A DNA stretch of 64,000 nt from Symbiodinium natans (GCA_905221605.1 CAJNDS010000344.1:1-64000), one strand, 5' to 3'. Counted from the stretch's first letter, positions 33,539 through 44,872 are shown. Numbers and translations are program-made. The notes: generated by a model from the sequence alone, not told the origin.

Positions 33539-36500
33539 ATGGGTCAGGGCGTGTCTCTTGGCGAGGCTTCGCAGGAGTTGCTCCGGCATGATTGTGGCAG
33601 TAGGGCATGTGGCATGCTGTGCATGTTGCCAGAGCTTTCATCCATTGAGCTCAAGCAGCCAGGCGCTACTTCCTCCAAAAGGTCAAGCTGGGAGAAGGCT
33701 CCTTTGGGACGGTGTGGAGAGCCGTGGACAGGCCGACCACGCAACAGCTCTCCATTCATGTGCATTGCACTACATGTCGGATTTGTTTTTGTTTTTTGCG
33801 CGGGGGGGGGGGGCGGGGGTACTTCAAAATTGGCCCGAATCGGGTCTTGGTGATGCTTTTAAATGTCTGAAGAAACAGCTTTGGCCAAGCCTCACGGCCC
33901 CCAGCAGCTTGCAAGCTTCCCGCTGCGAGTCACCTCCACCCCACCCGAAAAACCGCAAAACCTAGCCTGTCTCGGGGACTCCCACACAATTATTTGACTA
34001 GTAATGACAGCCGCGTCCTTCATGATATTGTTTTCATTGGCTTTTGGCCTCGAGCAAACATCTGCGGAGGCAGGAAAACACAATTGTGGCTGTCAAGCAG
34101 CTGGACAAGGCAGGAATTTCCAGGGCAGGGTAGGGTCTATCAGCGGTAGCGAAGGCACCAGCATTCGAAGCTTGCGGCTAGAAGGCCAAACTCGTATTCG
34201 ATAGGCGCTGCTGCCAAAGCGCGGCGTTCGCCGACAAGACATTGAGAGGGAGATCGCCGTGATGCGGGCAACCTGGCTGCGCACATTCTGTTTCTAGTGG
34301 TGGATGGCTTGCAGAGCTGCAAAGGGGCGATTTCATCACCACACGCGATTGTCGGGGTAGCACACGGCACACGGTATCAGCAGCCTAAGGCTGTTTCCCA
34401 CCCGAGTCCTGACTGCAGATAGCCGAAGCGGCAATGAAATCACGAAAAGTCTTCCCTGCGAGTGCGCTTCTCGGGTGGTGGGGGGTGACTCCAACATAAG
34501 GAATGTCACGAAGCTTTTCGGCAGTTGGGAGGACTCTGCGAGTATCTTCTTGGCGCCCCTGGGCTGTTCTGAATGGCTACTGTTTTCGGGTTCCTCATAT
34601 TGTTTGATTCTTAAGAATTCAAAGCGAAGGCAAGGTACCAAAGTACAGACAGCAGGAGTCGCTACTTGTCACGAGCATGTCCATGATTGGTGAGAACATG
34701 AGGTTGGAATATTGCGACCTGGCACAACTTTGGCAGATGGCCTGAGCAAGTATCGTAGAAGCAGATGTGACAATGTGTCTTTACAGGTAACGGTGGCGAC
34801 TTCGGAGACAAGGCAATCTCAGCTAGACGTGGAAGACTAGAGGTTGAACCATTCAGGCATCTTACCTCAGGGTGTGCAGGAGTGCATTGGCAGGTGAAAG
34901 AGAAGGGAATGGAGCTGGAGGAAAGCGTGGCTGCCGAATGGATGTCGCCCGGCTTTGATTCTTGCATGTTCTTGCACTGCCGACCTCCCCAGCTTTTCCG
35001 CTGAGAACAAGAGATGACCCGCGGACCAGACATGAACGTGTCCTCGAACCGAACCTAACCCTAACATAGGACTTGCAATCTAATTTGAACCCGAAAAAGC
35101 AAACAAATGGGGAGAGGATCTCAAGGGCTTGAGACCTGGGACGGTAACCACTCCTCTTCTCCACTCGCTATTCGCCCCCCCCCCCCCCCCCCCCCCCCCC
35201 CCTCGCCGACTTAAATGACAAACCTCGACATCAATTCCCAATTTCAGCCCCGCCCCCTCCACAGAACCGGAGGCCACTTCCGACCAGAGTTGAGCCTAGA
35301 GCGTTCTTGTGGAACACAGTGTGGGGAGTTGGGGTATGAGACCACGCTTCTTCACGACAAGCATCTGGCACCGAGATGTAATGTTGTTCTTGTCGAATCA
35401 TCGACGTACTGAAACGGGTGTGGATCTTGCTGCAAACAGGGGCCAAGCTCTGCTTTTTCACTGATTTACCAGAACCTGCAAAGTCTCTTGCGTTGCTGTG
35501 CACAGGTCCCAAATCGTTTCAGCAATCTGGGTCTTGCACAGCAAGAACATCTGCCATCGTGATATCAAGCCGGACAACTTCATGGTGCATGACGAGGCTC
35601 CGCCACCCAACTCATGCCAACATGCTGACCACACACCTTAAATGCGATGCGGCGAAGGCATGCGTGACTGAGTTGTGGAGGTACTGAAGTTATCAGATTT
35701 CGGATTGGCAATTCACCTTCCATTTGACCAGAAGCTGATCGAAAAGTGTGGCACTCCTGCGTTCATGCTCCTCTGCTTCGCAGTGGACAGAGCAGGTCCA
35801 TGTAGACGACGTCGAAGCGGTACCATCACTAGCGAACCGAAGATGCTCCTCAGGTCGCCAGAGCAACACCAGCTTCCCAGAGGAAGCAGGGGCTGCGTGA
35901 AAAGCAATGCAGCGGGATGACACCTAATCGATTGTCGGCAAGTTGTACTGGGTTGGCTCTGGGCATTCAGGGCCCGCAGGTTGCTCCAGCACAGAACCCT
36001 TTGTGGATGCGTTGCAGTGCGATTTTCCAATGCAACGTGATGCAATCGGTATTGCCTTGCCAACAGAAACATGTGTTCTGGCCTGCTTCCTGTGTTTGTG
36101 GCACATTCTGTGTGTTTTGCAAGAGCCAAGGCTACAATCATTCTTGTGATGTTTGGGCCGCTGGCATCACCATGCAGCTCAGCGGTTTTGTTGTTTGACC
36201 GTGCCGTTGATTCCGCCTTCGCTCATTGTCAAGTCATTTGTTGCCCTCCGTTCCTCCTGTTTGTTCTGAAGGTACATGGTAATGTTCGCTGGCAAGCATC
36301 CATTCCTGCTGGCCAGTCGCCGGACTGACTTTGATCGAAGAGGGTCAATCATTGCTTATTGTCAGTCGTGCTGCCCACTTATGAACCTCATTCATACCCG
36401 TTCATCTCGCAGCAAGAAACGATGTGTTTCCAGCACCCGCCATAGCCGCCCTAGCAGAGTTTGGCGTTTGTCACAGGCCAGCAACTGGATGAGCACGCCT

Positions 36501-36678
36501 TACTTGCTGGCCAGCTGGATTTTAGTGTTGGCAGCAGCTTCTTTGGCTTTGCAATGTCGCTCGCATGCATTGCTGCAATTGATATTCTCGATCGCTTTCC
36601 AGTACAGCATCAGCGTGAGAGCAGCTTGATGCTCACAAGGACTGATCGCTTCTCAGAGTCCGCCCGCTTCTTTTGCAG
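33539..36678 (+). CDS. Serine/threonine protein kinase, many small exons with GC-AG introns
   Basis: Phase-consistent exons: 33539-33596, 33659-33731, 34070-34124, 34220-34267, 34463-34554, 34703-34713 (11 nt), 34787-34812, 34894-34946, 35506-35596, 35681-35766, 35854-35891, 36131-36176, 36272-36311, about 36455-36550, 36659-36678. All 14 introns read GC...AG. Core motifs are complete: Gly loop LGEGSFGTVWRA (33688), VAVK lysine (34095), alphaC Glu in DIEREI (34250), LEYCNGGDF hinge, HRDIKPDN with catalytic Asp at 35561 and Asn at 35576, DFG at 35696, CGTPAFMSPE, and DVWAAG (36148). HRDxKPxN indicates Ser/Thr specificity; the overall form is CAMK-like (inference). The chosen ATG gives MGQGVS, a fit to the N-myristoylation consensus, which would anchor it at membranes. 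The alternative is in-frame fusion with the upstream exons. The C-terminal end of the lobe past 36678 was not found; an exon at about 37337-37440 is possible. Confidence 0.9.
34703..34713 (+). other. 11 nt micro-exon in the kinase gene
   Basis: GTTGGAATATT lies between an AG acceptor at 34701-34702 and a GC donor at 34714-34715. It supplies the LEY residues of the kinase hinge and joins exactly in phase with the exons on both sides (two bases in, one base out). Without it the conserved hinge is lost and the frame shifts. Confidence 0.75.
35175..35202. repeat. Poly-C tract of 28 bp inside a kinase intron
   Basis: An uninterrupted C run in the 559 bp intron between the exons ending 34946 and starting 35506. 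Length is subject to sequencing error. Confidence 0.9.
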
Positions 36679-36699
36679 GCAGAAGCTACGATTGAATTT

Positions 36700-38540
36700 G
36701 AAGTGTGCCGCACAGGCTGTAATCTTTCACCGCCAATCCTGCGCCAGGCAACCCCCTTCAGGTTGATTTCTGGGTTGATAAATGTACTGCAGGCTGTTGG
36801 TGTGTGTTGGGATCTGCGGACTTGGTTGAAGCTGGGCTACATTGTCTGGTATCAGAAGCTGTTTGCTCGCTTTTCACGGGCTCCCAGGCTTTCGAGGTTC
36901 CACCGCACAGGCTTTCGGGCCACCCTCCCGGGCTCCAGGTGCCTCTGATTAAACAACCCTCTCACTAGCAAGAAAGCCTCTTGTTCCATTCGTTGTGCGG
37001 GAGCTGAGCCCCACATTATGCCCCACCACCAACCATTCCCCTTTGGCCAAGCACTTTGTTTCAGCTCGAAGAGCTTGATGAGTTTTGTCTCAGCGCTGAG
37101 GATGGTCACGCCTGACATGGGCAAGCGTATATCCGCCGCTGCTGCGTGCCACAACGAATGGTTCCGGGACTGATGCACCACGCTGACGTTGTAAGCGTCT
37201 CCACACAACGATTTGCTCTTCGTTGTCATGCCATGCCAAACAGGAGCAAGCAGTCGGAAAGTTTCGACATCCTCAGGATCTGGGCTCGGCACCTGATTGG
37301 ACAACATGTTCGTTTCCGTTGGGGCAGGAACATCTGCAGCCACTCATGCGTAGAATCGTTGGAGGACGCCGACCAGGTTCCCAAGGAAGGAAGCCCCAGC
37401 ATTCGCACCTCGGCGAGCCTTACAGTTTCGAAGTCACATTGCGGAAGTTTTGTTCGCACTGTTGTGAAACTTGTAGCGGTGGTACTGTAGTATCGCAAAA
37501 GTTCGTGGTCTTTCAAAGCCAAATCGCCATAGGCAAGCCGCCCCCAGCGCCAGCGATGGTCAGGCACAACATTGAAGTTCGCAGTGCTCCGGAACATGTA
37601 GATGTAGGGCTATGTAGGGCGCATGTTGATATGCGTGTACTCTTGCTGACAGGCTTGTTTGAGTCGTGTGTTGGTTTGCTGGCTTGTTTGTTTTTTTGTG
37701 AGCATGTTGAAGACACCACAAGGTGCACATTGCAAACAACACTGTGGACCAGGCAAGCACGCCAACTCCGGAATGTCGTGCAACACAAGCAGAACATGCA
37801 ATCTTCGGCCTGTAGGCTTATGCCCCAGAATTGTAGGATGGTCAATTTCACGAAGCCTCACGCAGATCAAAAACACTACGAGAAATCAATGTGAAAGAAA
37901 CGATGGAAGCCAACGACAAAAGCCCTACAAAACCCTAGTTCCTACCGCGTCTTCCCAGACAATGAATGTTTAGGGAAAGAGAGCCGACGACCCAAGACCA
38001 GTGTGCTGGGTAAAAAATTTCGACTCGGCTTCTAGCCTTGCCACGGTGTTCATTCACGTTGAGGTTGAAGTGCTGAAAGCTTTGGGTGACACGACAGTGG
38101 CATTGAGAGGGTGCTCTGTGCTGCGGGTGTTGTATTGTTGCTGGGAGGAACGGCCGTGCTAATGCCTCCATGATATTTCTTCTAGTCAGATCTATTCAGC
38201 TGCTGCGACAGGGAGCAGTCCGACTTGACTGTTGATGGAGGCAAGGAGAAGGAGGAGGGGAGTATCCAGCCACAGCATGTGTCCACCAAACAAAATGCGA
38301 AAGTGGGGAGCGCTTGAACTTCTCCCCGCTCCTCCCCTGAGGATTCCACACAACGCTGGTGGCCGTTCAGTGAAGCACCGTCGTTTGGATGAATCAGTGT
38401 CGCAAACACTCATGTTTCGTGATCATGTATATCAACATTTCCCTTGCTATGTAGTTACTCGTGAGAGCTCTCAGTGGTAGTGGTGAGGTCCTTGCTTGTT
38501 TTGGAATAGGCGGCGCACGGGGCAACAATTGAATAGTATC
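36700..38540 (+). other. Intronic or intergenic stretch after the kinase, with weak exon candidates
   Basis: Two + strand segments look partly coding: 36794-36900, after GTACTGCAG (WDLRTWLKLGYIVWYQKLFA), and about 37337-37440, after CATCTGCAG (VESLEDADQVPKEGSPSIRT). Neither could be joined to the kinase by phase with certainty. The long minus-strand frame at 36852-37343 is antisense to the first candidate. No repeat or RNA gene seen. Confidence 0.35.
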
Positions 38541-38546
38541 ATTGAG

Positions 38547-39293
38547 GTCGAAGCTGCTGGGAGAAGAGCAGCAGGAGAAACAGGAGAAACAGGAGAAACA
38601 GGAACTGCAGCAGGAGTTGCTGCAGCATCGCCGAGCGCTGCAACTGGGAGAGGGCTCCCCTCGAGCGCCCTCACGTGACGATGAGCTTCGGAAGCGGAGC
38701 CTCGATGGGCAACGCATAGGTTTTTCTGTCTGGCTCGTTGTTTTCCAAATGTCCCGCCAAATTTCACAAATCGTTGCTTGTTTCTTGCTTGATCTTGCTT
38801 GGTGTCTGTGGTCCTGCTTGGTCTTTGGTGGAGAGACCTGCCAAGGATCCAAGTATTGGAGGAGCAGTTGAGGCTGCGCACGAGCCTGGCAACCTTATCA
38901 ATTTTATCCTTCGACAAGGGTCTTAAAGGTGACATCAGTTCCCCGCTCAGTTCCCCGCTTCTTGACGCGCAGGCGCCATGAAGAGCAAGGCCGCTTGCGT
39001 GAGGAGCAGAGCCGGCTTCAGATGGAGCAGAACCGACTGCAGAAGGAGCAGAATGAGTCCCAGTGGGAAATGCTTGTGCAGCCACCCGGCACTACTTTGA
39101 GCTTAGGGCTTCCGGTACACGTTGAGCGCACACGGTTTGCCATAAGGTTGCGGAAAGCAGCACGGGACGGAAACACGCCCGAAAAGACACACGTAGCGCA
39201 TATGTGCCGCAGCACGCACCGAGGATGAAGCAGTTCATCAAGGACAAGAAGATGACTCAAGATCTGGAGGCGATTTTGAACCCAACAAGAGAT
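38547..39293 (+). CDS. Glu/Gln-rich coiled-coil protein exons
   Basis: Exon 38547-38708 encodes a GEEQQEKQEKQEKQELQQEL repeat followed by HRRALQLGEG and DDELRKRSLDG, with a GC donor at 38709. Exon 38846-38881 (IQVLEEQLRLR) joins in phase; its donor reads GA (a GC donor at 38889 does not fit the next exon). Exon 38973 to about 39090 continues HEEQGRLREEQSRLQMEQNR and LQKEQNESQWEMLVQPPG. A fourth, 39224-39293, reads MKQFIKDKKMTQDLEAILNP and ends at GTAAGT. The repeated E-K-Q and R-L-Q-E-Q heptads indicate a long parallel coiled coil. It lies 1.9 kb downstream of the kinase on the same strand; whether it is the kinase's C-terminal region or a separate gene is not known. Confidence 0.6.
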
Positions 39294-40104
39294 GTAAGTA
39301 GCTGCAGACAGTTCAATTGCAAGGCCAGAGACCGAGAGACTATAAGCTTGTGATTGAGAACCATGATCTGTCCCAAGGCGACAATGGCTGGCAAGTCTGC
39401 ATCTTCCGAAGCCCCGGCATCTTCAGCACAGGCTCGCAGAATCTGCATAAATTGGGCTGGTGCTTGAACGTAAGGCAACAGTAATCAAGGTATTCTGTTG
39501 ATTAGTTATGCTTGCAGATTTGTTGTTCCAGCTGGTTCTTGCAATGTCCTGAATATTGTTTGCTGAATCTTGTTCATTTTCTGCTCGTGCTTTGCAAGTT
39601 AAATGAGTTCCGCGTGTGTCGTTGCCCGCCTCCTTGCACTTTGATGTGCATTTCCAAGTCCTTTTCCAACTTGTACCTGTTGAACATGCGAACATGCTTG
39701 TTCAATTGCGTCTTGGGTTAGCGTCCAGCCTTGCCGAACGCAGCTTCAACGCAATTTGCAGCTGGTCGTTGCAGACCACGCGTTTTTGATACGTCAACAC
39801 CAACAGTTGCGATCAGGTGGGGATGGAGGGTGTCAAACAACCAGGGCCCATTCAGTTCGTCTAGTAACAATGTGACGCTTTTGGATGTGCCTTGTTGGTA
39901 TTACGCTAATGCGAAACAGCCAGCACATTTAACTTAACTTAGTTATACAGTACTGGAGAGTGATTCACATGTTCAACCCTTGGTCAGACTGCTAGACTTC
40001 CAACCCGGAGGGATTAGCAAGATCGACAATATAGTTATTGCAGCTAGCTTTGTACCGGAATCTGAAGCCCAAAAGCCCAAGAGTCCAGAACTTCAGACCC
40101 ACAA

Positions 40105-40128
40105 GTCCAAAAGTCCGGACTTTTGGAC
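40105..40128. repeat. Perfect 24 bp palindrome
   Basis: The half-site GTCCAAAAGTCC is followed at once by its exact reverse complement. It sits inside a wider cluster (40075-40155) of AAGTCC/GGACTTTTGG words, so the palindrome could fold with several partners. Confidence 0.9.
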
Positions 40129-40895
40129 GGACTTTTGGGACCTTTGGGACTTTGACCCCGCCCCGTCATGACAGCTTTATTGTAGGGTTTAGGGCTTCAT
40201 ACATCCTTAGCCCTTGAACCCGCGCCTGAAAGTGAGTGCTGTGCGGGGGGGCCCCAAATCTAAGTAAGGTGTTCATGGAGAGATTAGGATTGAGAGTTTA
40301 GGCCCTCTGACGGTACGAACAAACTAGAGCGCTCCAGCTGTATCCGTCTAAAGGCCCCTATAACATACTTGTCACTAGCAGATGTATGATTTACAGTTGT
40401 GTATGGACATACAGAGACAATATTATGTGTATATACCTGTACATATATATATGTCAACATGTATGTATGTGGTACGTGCGGGTGCGTCTTTCTGATACTA
40501 CAGTGGGATCCTTGCGCAGCCTGGGCAGCGAGAATTGTGTCGCCGAGTTTGCTTGCAAAGGCGGCCGGTGAGTCAAGTCCGGATGCACAGCCGAGCTCCA
40601 GCCGAAGCTATTCCCGCAGGCCACAAATCTCTGAATGTTGAAGTCGCCCCAATCGCAATTTGCCCTTGACCTGCAGAATGCTGAGCCTTGGTGCCTCCTG
40701 GCGTGCAGGACGGTGCATGCGACTGCAGCCGAGATGCAGATTCCAGCGGTGCAGACTTTGAGAGCGGGCATGAGCAGCTTAACAGCAACTGAAGGCATCA
40801 GACATTTTGTTTGTCCATTGGTGCCTCCGCCACCACGTTCCTTCTATTTGTCTTGCGAACTTAGGATGCCGGTATTATTCATCCACTTACTGCAG

Positions 40896-41463
40896 ATGGA
40901 TCAATGCCAAAGTCGAGAAGTACCACCCCAATGGGACGCTCCTCACTTCTTCAAGTGACAAGGTAGTTCTTGCAGCCCTTTTGATAGTCTACCAGCAGTT
41001 ATCAAAGTGGTATTTCTTGATTTGGTCAGCAAGAGCAAAGCATGGCCAACTGCGCGAGTGCGGGCACAGAGGGCGCCTGATGAGCCGGATTGTTTTTGAT
41101 GGGCTTCGAAGGGCCGAAGCGTGGGGGTCCTGCACAGGTCGACTAAGCTACGAAAAAACCCACGTGGAAGCTACTGCATTTGTCCGATACGTATGTTTGC
41201 TAGTACCATTGTTGTAATAATAATCATCATCATCGTCATCACCAGCATCATCGCTACACGTAAACTTTCTGATGCAGAGCAGCGTATGCGACAGGAACTG
41301 TTACTGTGGCTTGCATTCCTGTGTAAGATAATGTCGTAGAGAATCCCCGGCCTACCCCCCATGTCCCCACAGCATTCTGAAAAAGCAAGAAATCCCTATC
41401 AAACCAGACGCCACCAACTACAAAGATGGCAACTGTGTATTCAGCCATGAAGTGGCCGCTTAG
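40896..41463 (+). CDS. 3' end of a gene: WI-x-A-x-V motif exon and terminal exon
   Basis: Exon 40896-40961, after TACTGCAG, reads WINAKVEKYHPNGTLLTSSS and ends at a GTAGTT donor. The WI-x-A-x-V...G pattern resembles a short beta-strand module (often preceded by V-x-Y-x-S) that I recall as frequent in dinoflagellate proteins. The terminal exon 41373-41463, after GTCCCCACAG, reads ILKKQEIPIKPDATNYKDGN and on to the stop TAG 41461-41463. An upstream exon may start at about 40676 (CLLACRTVHATAAEMQIPAV). Exons between 40961 and 41373 were not fixed; EQRMRQELLLWLAFL at about 41277-41325 is one candidate. No enzymatic domain recognised. Confidence 0.5.
41213..41252. repeat. Trinucleotide-rich microsatellite (AAT/ATC)
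   Basis: TAATAATAATCATCATCATC followed by GTCATCACCAGCATCATCG; short and imperfect. Confidence 0.7.
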
Positions 41464-42634
41464 GTTCGATCTGGATGTGAAGCAGCATGCCTCCATCGAA
41501 AATATTTCGCCGCTGCCGGACGTTGCGGAAGCAGAGGCAGGATGACGTGGTGATGCGTGGACAGTACAGGAGACTGGGTCACTGGGTTAGGCGACAGGTC
41601 AGGACGGATTCGGAGGGGAGGTAAGATGCTGTCAGTTGAGCAGACTATCAACGAAACGACCAGTAGATTCCGATTTTTAATGTGGTTCGCAATAACGCGG
41701 AAATGTCCGAAACGCAGTAATTCAGCACCATAATGTGCGGAATGATGCCGAAACTGAGCAATAACCCAGCCCGGAACATTTACAAAGAACGGCCCGCCCC
41801 ACAATATAAGATCTGAAACCTGCCTCCAGCCTTCAGGCCTGCAGCCCCAAGCTCGAAGCTTTGTTTCTTTCTGCGCCCGGAAGTCACGGACAACCAAGGG
41901 TGCCCTTGAAATAAGACATTTTGAAACACCCCGGCGATGAAGTTTTCAAGGGGGTAGTGCACGATTGCCGAGAATTCTGAGTAATTAGTAACGCTGAAAA
42001 GTGGTCCAGCCCGGACATCTGAAGGGTCGTATTTCCCCATGCATTTTGTGGTCTCTGGAACCCAGACCGTCCGGCAGTGTGAGCGACAGCAACACTGGGT
42101 TGTTCGGTTATTGTTGGAGTTTGTTAATGATTCTGATCTGTACTGGTTGGGAACAATGCTGCCTCTGAACCGGCGCAATGTCGTAGAATGACCTTCAGAC
42201 CTTGCCGGCCTTGTGCGAAAGTGAGTGAGCGTCGAACCCTCTAGCCTACAAGGCTACGGTCCAAAGCTCTGAAACCTGAAAGCTTTTTTTGGTTGGGGCA
42301 ATACTTACATGTTACTTACATGAGGGGATCATGAGAGAGGCCCGGAACGGGCCCCGAAGAGCCCGTAGAGGCCATCCTGCTTCAAAAAAGCCTTGACCCC
42401 GCTTAAAGTTGTTTGGGGTGGGGGGTGGGGGGCAAGGGCCGGGTGGGCATCAGAAGAAGCGCCTAGAGCAGTGCGGGGTGTGGGAGTGGAAAGAAGCGCA
42501 TGAATGGCCAGTGGCAAGGGTGCCGACCGAAGCAGATGCAGCAAGTCACCCTTGATATTACCTCACACAACGTGTGCCACCACTCGTCAATGCATCGCAG
42601 AAAGGCTGCTGTGATGCCTGATGCTTATTTAGGC

Positions 42635-42766
42635 ATGGTCAGTGCTTGGTTGAGCCATGCCGGGAATCGTCAGGCTTGGCCGCCTGGCACAAGCGTTAGC
42701 TACAACAGCACGTCCGCGAAGCGCTGGATCCCCGCTGTTGTCCAGTCGTCAGGGGCTCAGGACGGC

Positions 42767-42768
<2 letters not shown>
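42635..42768 (+). CDS. Exon with V-x-Y-x-S...WIPAVV module
   Basis: The + frame reads GMVSAWLSHAGNRQAWPPGT, then SVSYNSTSAKRWIPAVVQSS and GAQD, up to a TG microsatellite. GTxVxYNSxS...WIPAVV is the same module type as at 40896 (WINAKV), here with its first strand included. The exon probably ends just before or within the microsatellite at a GC or GT donor. A few further residues (DAQKLTSLYFWGA) follow the repeat in another frame. Function of the module is unknown to me; it is a family impression, not a database match. Confidence 0.45.
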
Positions 42769-42769
<1 letters not shown>

Positions 42770-42842
<73 letters not shown>

Positions 42843-42858
42843 TGTGTGTGTGTGTGTC
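42770..42858. repeat. TG microsatellite of about 44 units
   Basis: Pure TG from 42770 to 42840, one TC, then TG to 42858. It abuts the coding-like segment at 42.7 kb, so it probably lies at an intron's 5' end. Confidence 0.95.
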
Positions 42859-43759
42859 GGATGCCCAAAAGTTGACAAGCTTATACTTTTGGGGCGCAGC
42901 CGACGTTGACCCACTTGTTTTGACTGCAAGCTACCCATAGCTAACCTGCCGCCTGCAAGTTCTTGTAGGGTGGTGACTTGCCGAGATTCCATGAGTACCC
43001 CGATCTCTGCTCTAGACGTCGGAGGAGCAGGTTCTTGTTGCAAGGCTCTAGGCCTGGGCACCCATTATGGTATGCATGTCGAGATCCCCCCAGTGGGTAG
43101 AAACAAGTAGGTGCGCGGCCAGCCAAAAGCAACAAACCCGAAAATACGCTTGTGCACAGCGAATGCCTCACATTAGTTGCGGATGTCCAGGTTGTCCTAA
43201 GTCCTAAGTAAGGTTCAATGCTGGTGGTACCAATGTGCCTTGGCCTGCAGGACATGGAATGTATAGAAATCTTGCAGATGTGCCAAGACAAGTTCAGCAA
43301 AATCACGTTACCAGTTGAGCCGAAAAGGCATGCCCTGTTGGCGCAGTATGATCCAGTGATGTGGTTGTGGTGAAAACACCTCTTTGCATAACTTGTCCTG
43401 CAAGCCCAGGCCGGCACATACAATTTGGACGTGAGACCCTGCGCAGACTGTGACAGGATCAGACCCAAGTTGATGAAACATGAGGCAATGGCAGTGTGAG
43501 GTCCTTTTGCTAGATGCAGGGGCAAGCGGGCAGTAGTCACAGTTATCTTTCTGATTGTGTGATGTGTCTCTTGGTTTGTTATCCGAGACATCGTAAGGGC
43601 CAGTATCCCAATAGTAGTTTGCTTTGCGGGTTGCATTGAAACGACGCTGTCCAAAACAGTTTCACATGCGACACGCTGTGCCGAGCCAGGGCATCCAGCG
43701 TCTGACCTCAGATCAGAAAAGCTGCACTTTCGAGATGACTAAGTCGACTGGGACCGTCA

Positions 43760-43915
43760 CGTGTGCCTTCCGGAGTGGCAATACGTGTCGCAAGATTCAT
43801 GGCTCGATGTTGGCAGACAGGTCTTACTTGAGCACGGCGCGTGCCCAGATGCTGCTGGCCGCGAGGGTGTCTGCTTCTTAAAGCTGCAGCTTCCGCGGGG
43901 ACACACTGCTTTGAT
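43760..43915 (+). CDS. Exon resembling an ankyrin repeat
   Basis: The + frame reads SWLDVGRQVLLEHGACPDAA, then GREGVCFLKLQLPRGHTALM. The VLLEHGAxPDAxGxxG...GHTALM order is that of ankyrin repeat boundaries. The helix-turn pattern is only partly conserved (FLKLQLP replaces the usual LHLA), and no second repeat is seen nearby. A different + frame covers the same DNA. Confidence 0.35.
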
Positions 43916-44308
43916 GACAGGCTCGTTCAGAACTCGTTCTACTGATTGTACATGATTGTACTGCCGAGGTAACGCCCTTAGAACTGATCCTGCGGAAGCA
44001 GCGTGACGAGTGCGCAGATGGCGATTGGTTAAGGCAGTTTGCCATGTTGCATGGTGTTTTGGATGTTTTTTGCAGATCTCAGACGTGTGTCAAGACTGCC
44101 TCGCATGGTTCGAGATATGTTGAGTTTCGGGTTCAATGTACCCCGGAAGCCTAGGAAACCCAGCTGAAAATGGTTCAAGCTGTAGCCTGTCGTCACTGTG
44201 CGAGACCTACCTGGCAAGCAAACATCCACGCGACCCTACAGCGCGTGAACGTCCTCGGTGTTGCATACCTTGGTTTCTTGCACAGTGCATGACTTGCCTG
44301 AGCAGGCA

Positions 44309-44384
44309 GTGCGCTGAGGCAAGAGCAGACTATGATGTGCTTTTGGAGCGTGTGTCAATAGTGCGCCAGTCGCTTTCCTAATTC
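44309..44384 (+). CDS. Candidate terminal exon, coiled-coil-like
   Basis: After TTGCCTGAGCAG the frame reads QCAEARADYDVLLERVSIVR and QSLS before a stop at 44379-44381. Helical, charged composition. Confidence 0.35.
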
Positions 44385-44872
44385 GCAAGCGCATGTTGCT
44401 TCAGCATTCTTGGCAAATGTCTTCTGGCTTTGTTTGGGCGTATTTGTAGCTGCTGAATCTCGCCTTGTTCAGGCCTTACGCCAACACAAGGCGACATTGG
44501 AGGCATCACAGGCGGACGAACAAATGGCCAATCCTTCATCATTGCATTGCGCAGATTGACCTTTCTTGCAAGTATACAGCAGCACTTGTTCAAAACCTCC
44601 CCAAGTCTGTTGTCGCCTCGTGCACGATGCTTCGTGCACGATTCTAGACAGTTCCGCATTGGACTTCGCGAGGGAAGTGTCCAGCCATAGCAGAGCTTCT
44701 TTTGGCATTCCTTCCCAGGAGGAACACGCAGCTCGTGTCATTGAACTGCGCAGCGCTTAGATGAGTGGGCTGAGTCTTTAAACTGCAGGAATCGAGATTC
44801 AGCTGCATCCATCATCTAGACAACTAACTTCCTTTACGGAGACACTTGTGGGTGATATGACATGCTCACAAG

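Noticed and set aside
35045-35068. CCTAACCCTAACATAGG telomere-like word
   Set aside because: Two imperfect units only, inside a kinase intron.
36852-37343. 163-codon minus-strand frame
   Set aside because: Antisense to a more protein-like + strand segment and opposite to all well-supported genes in this part.
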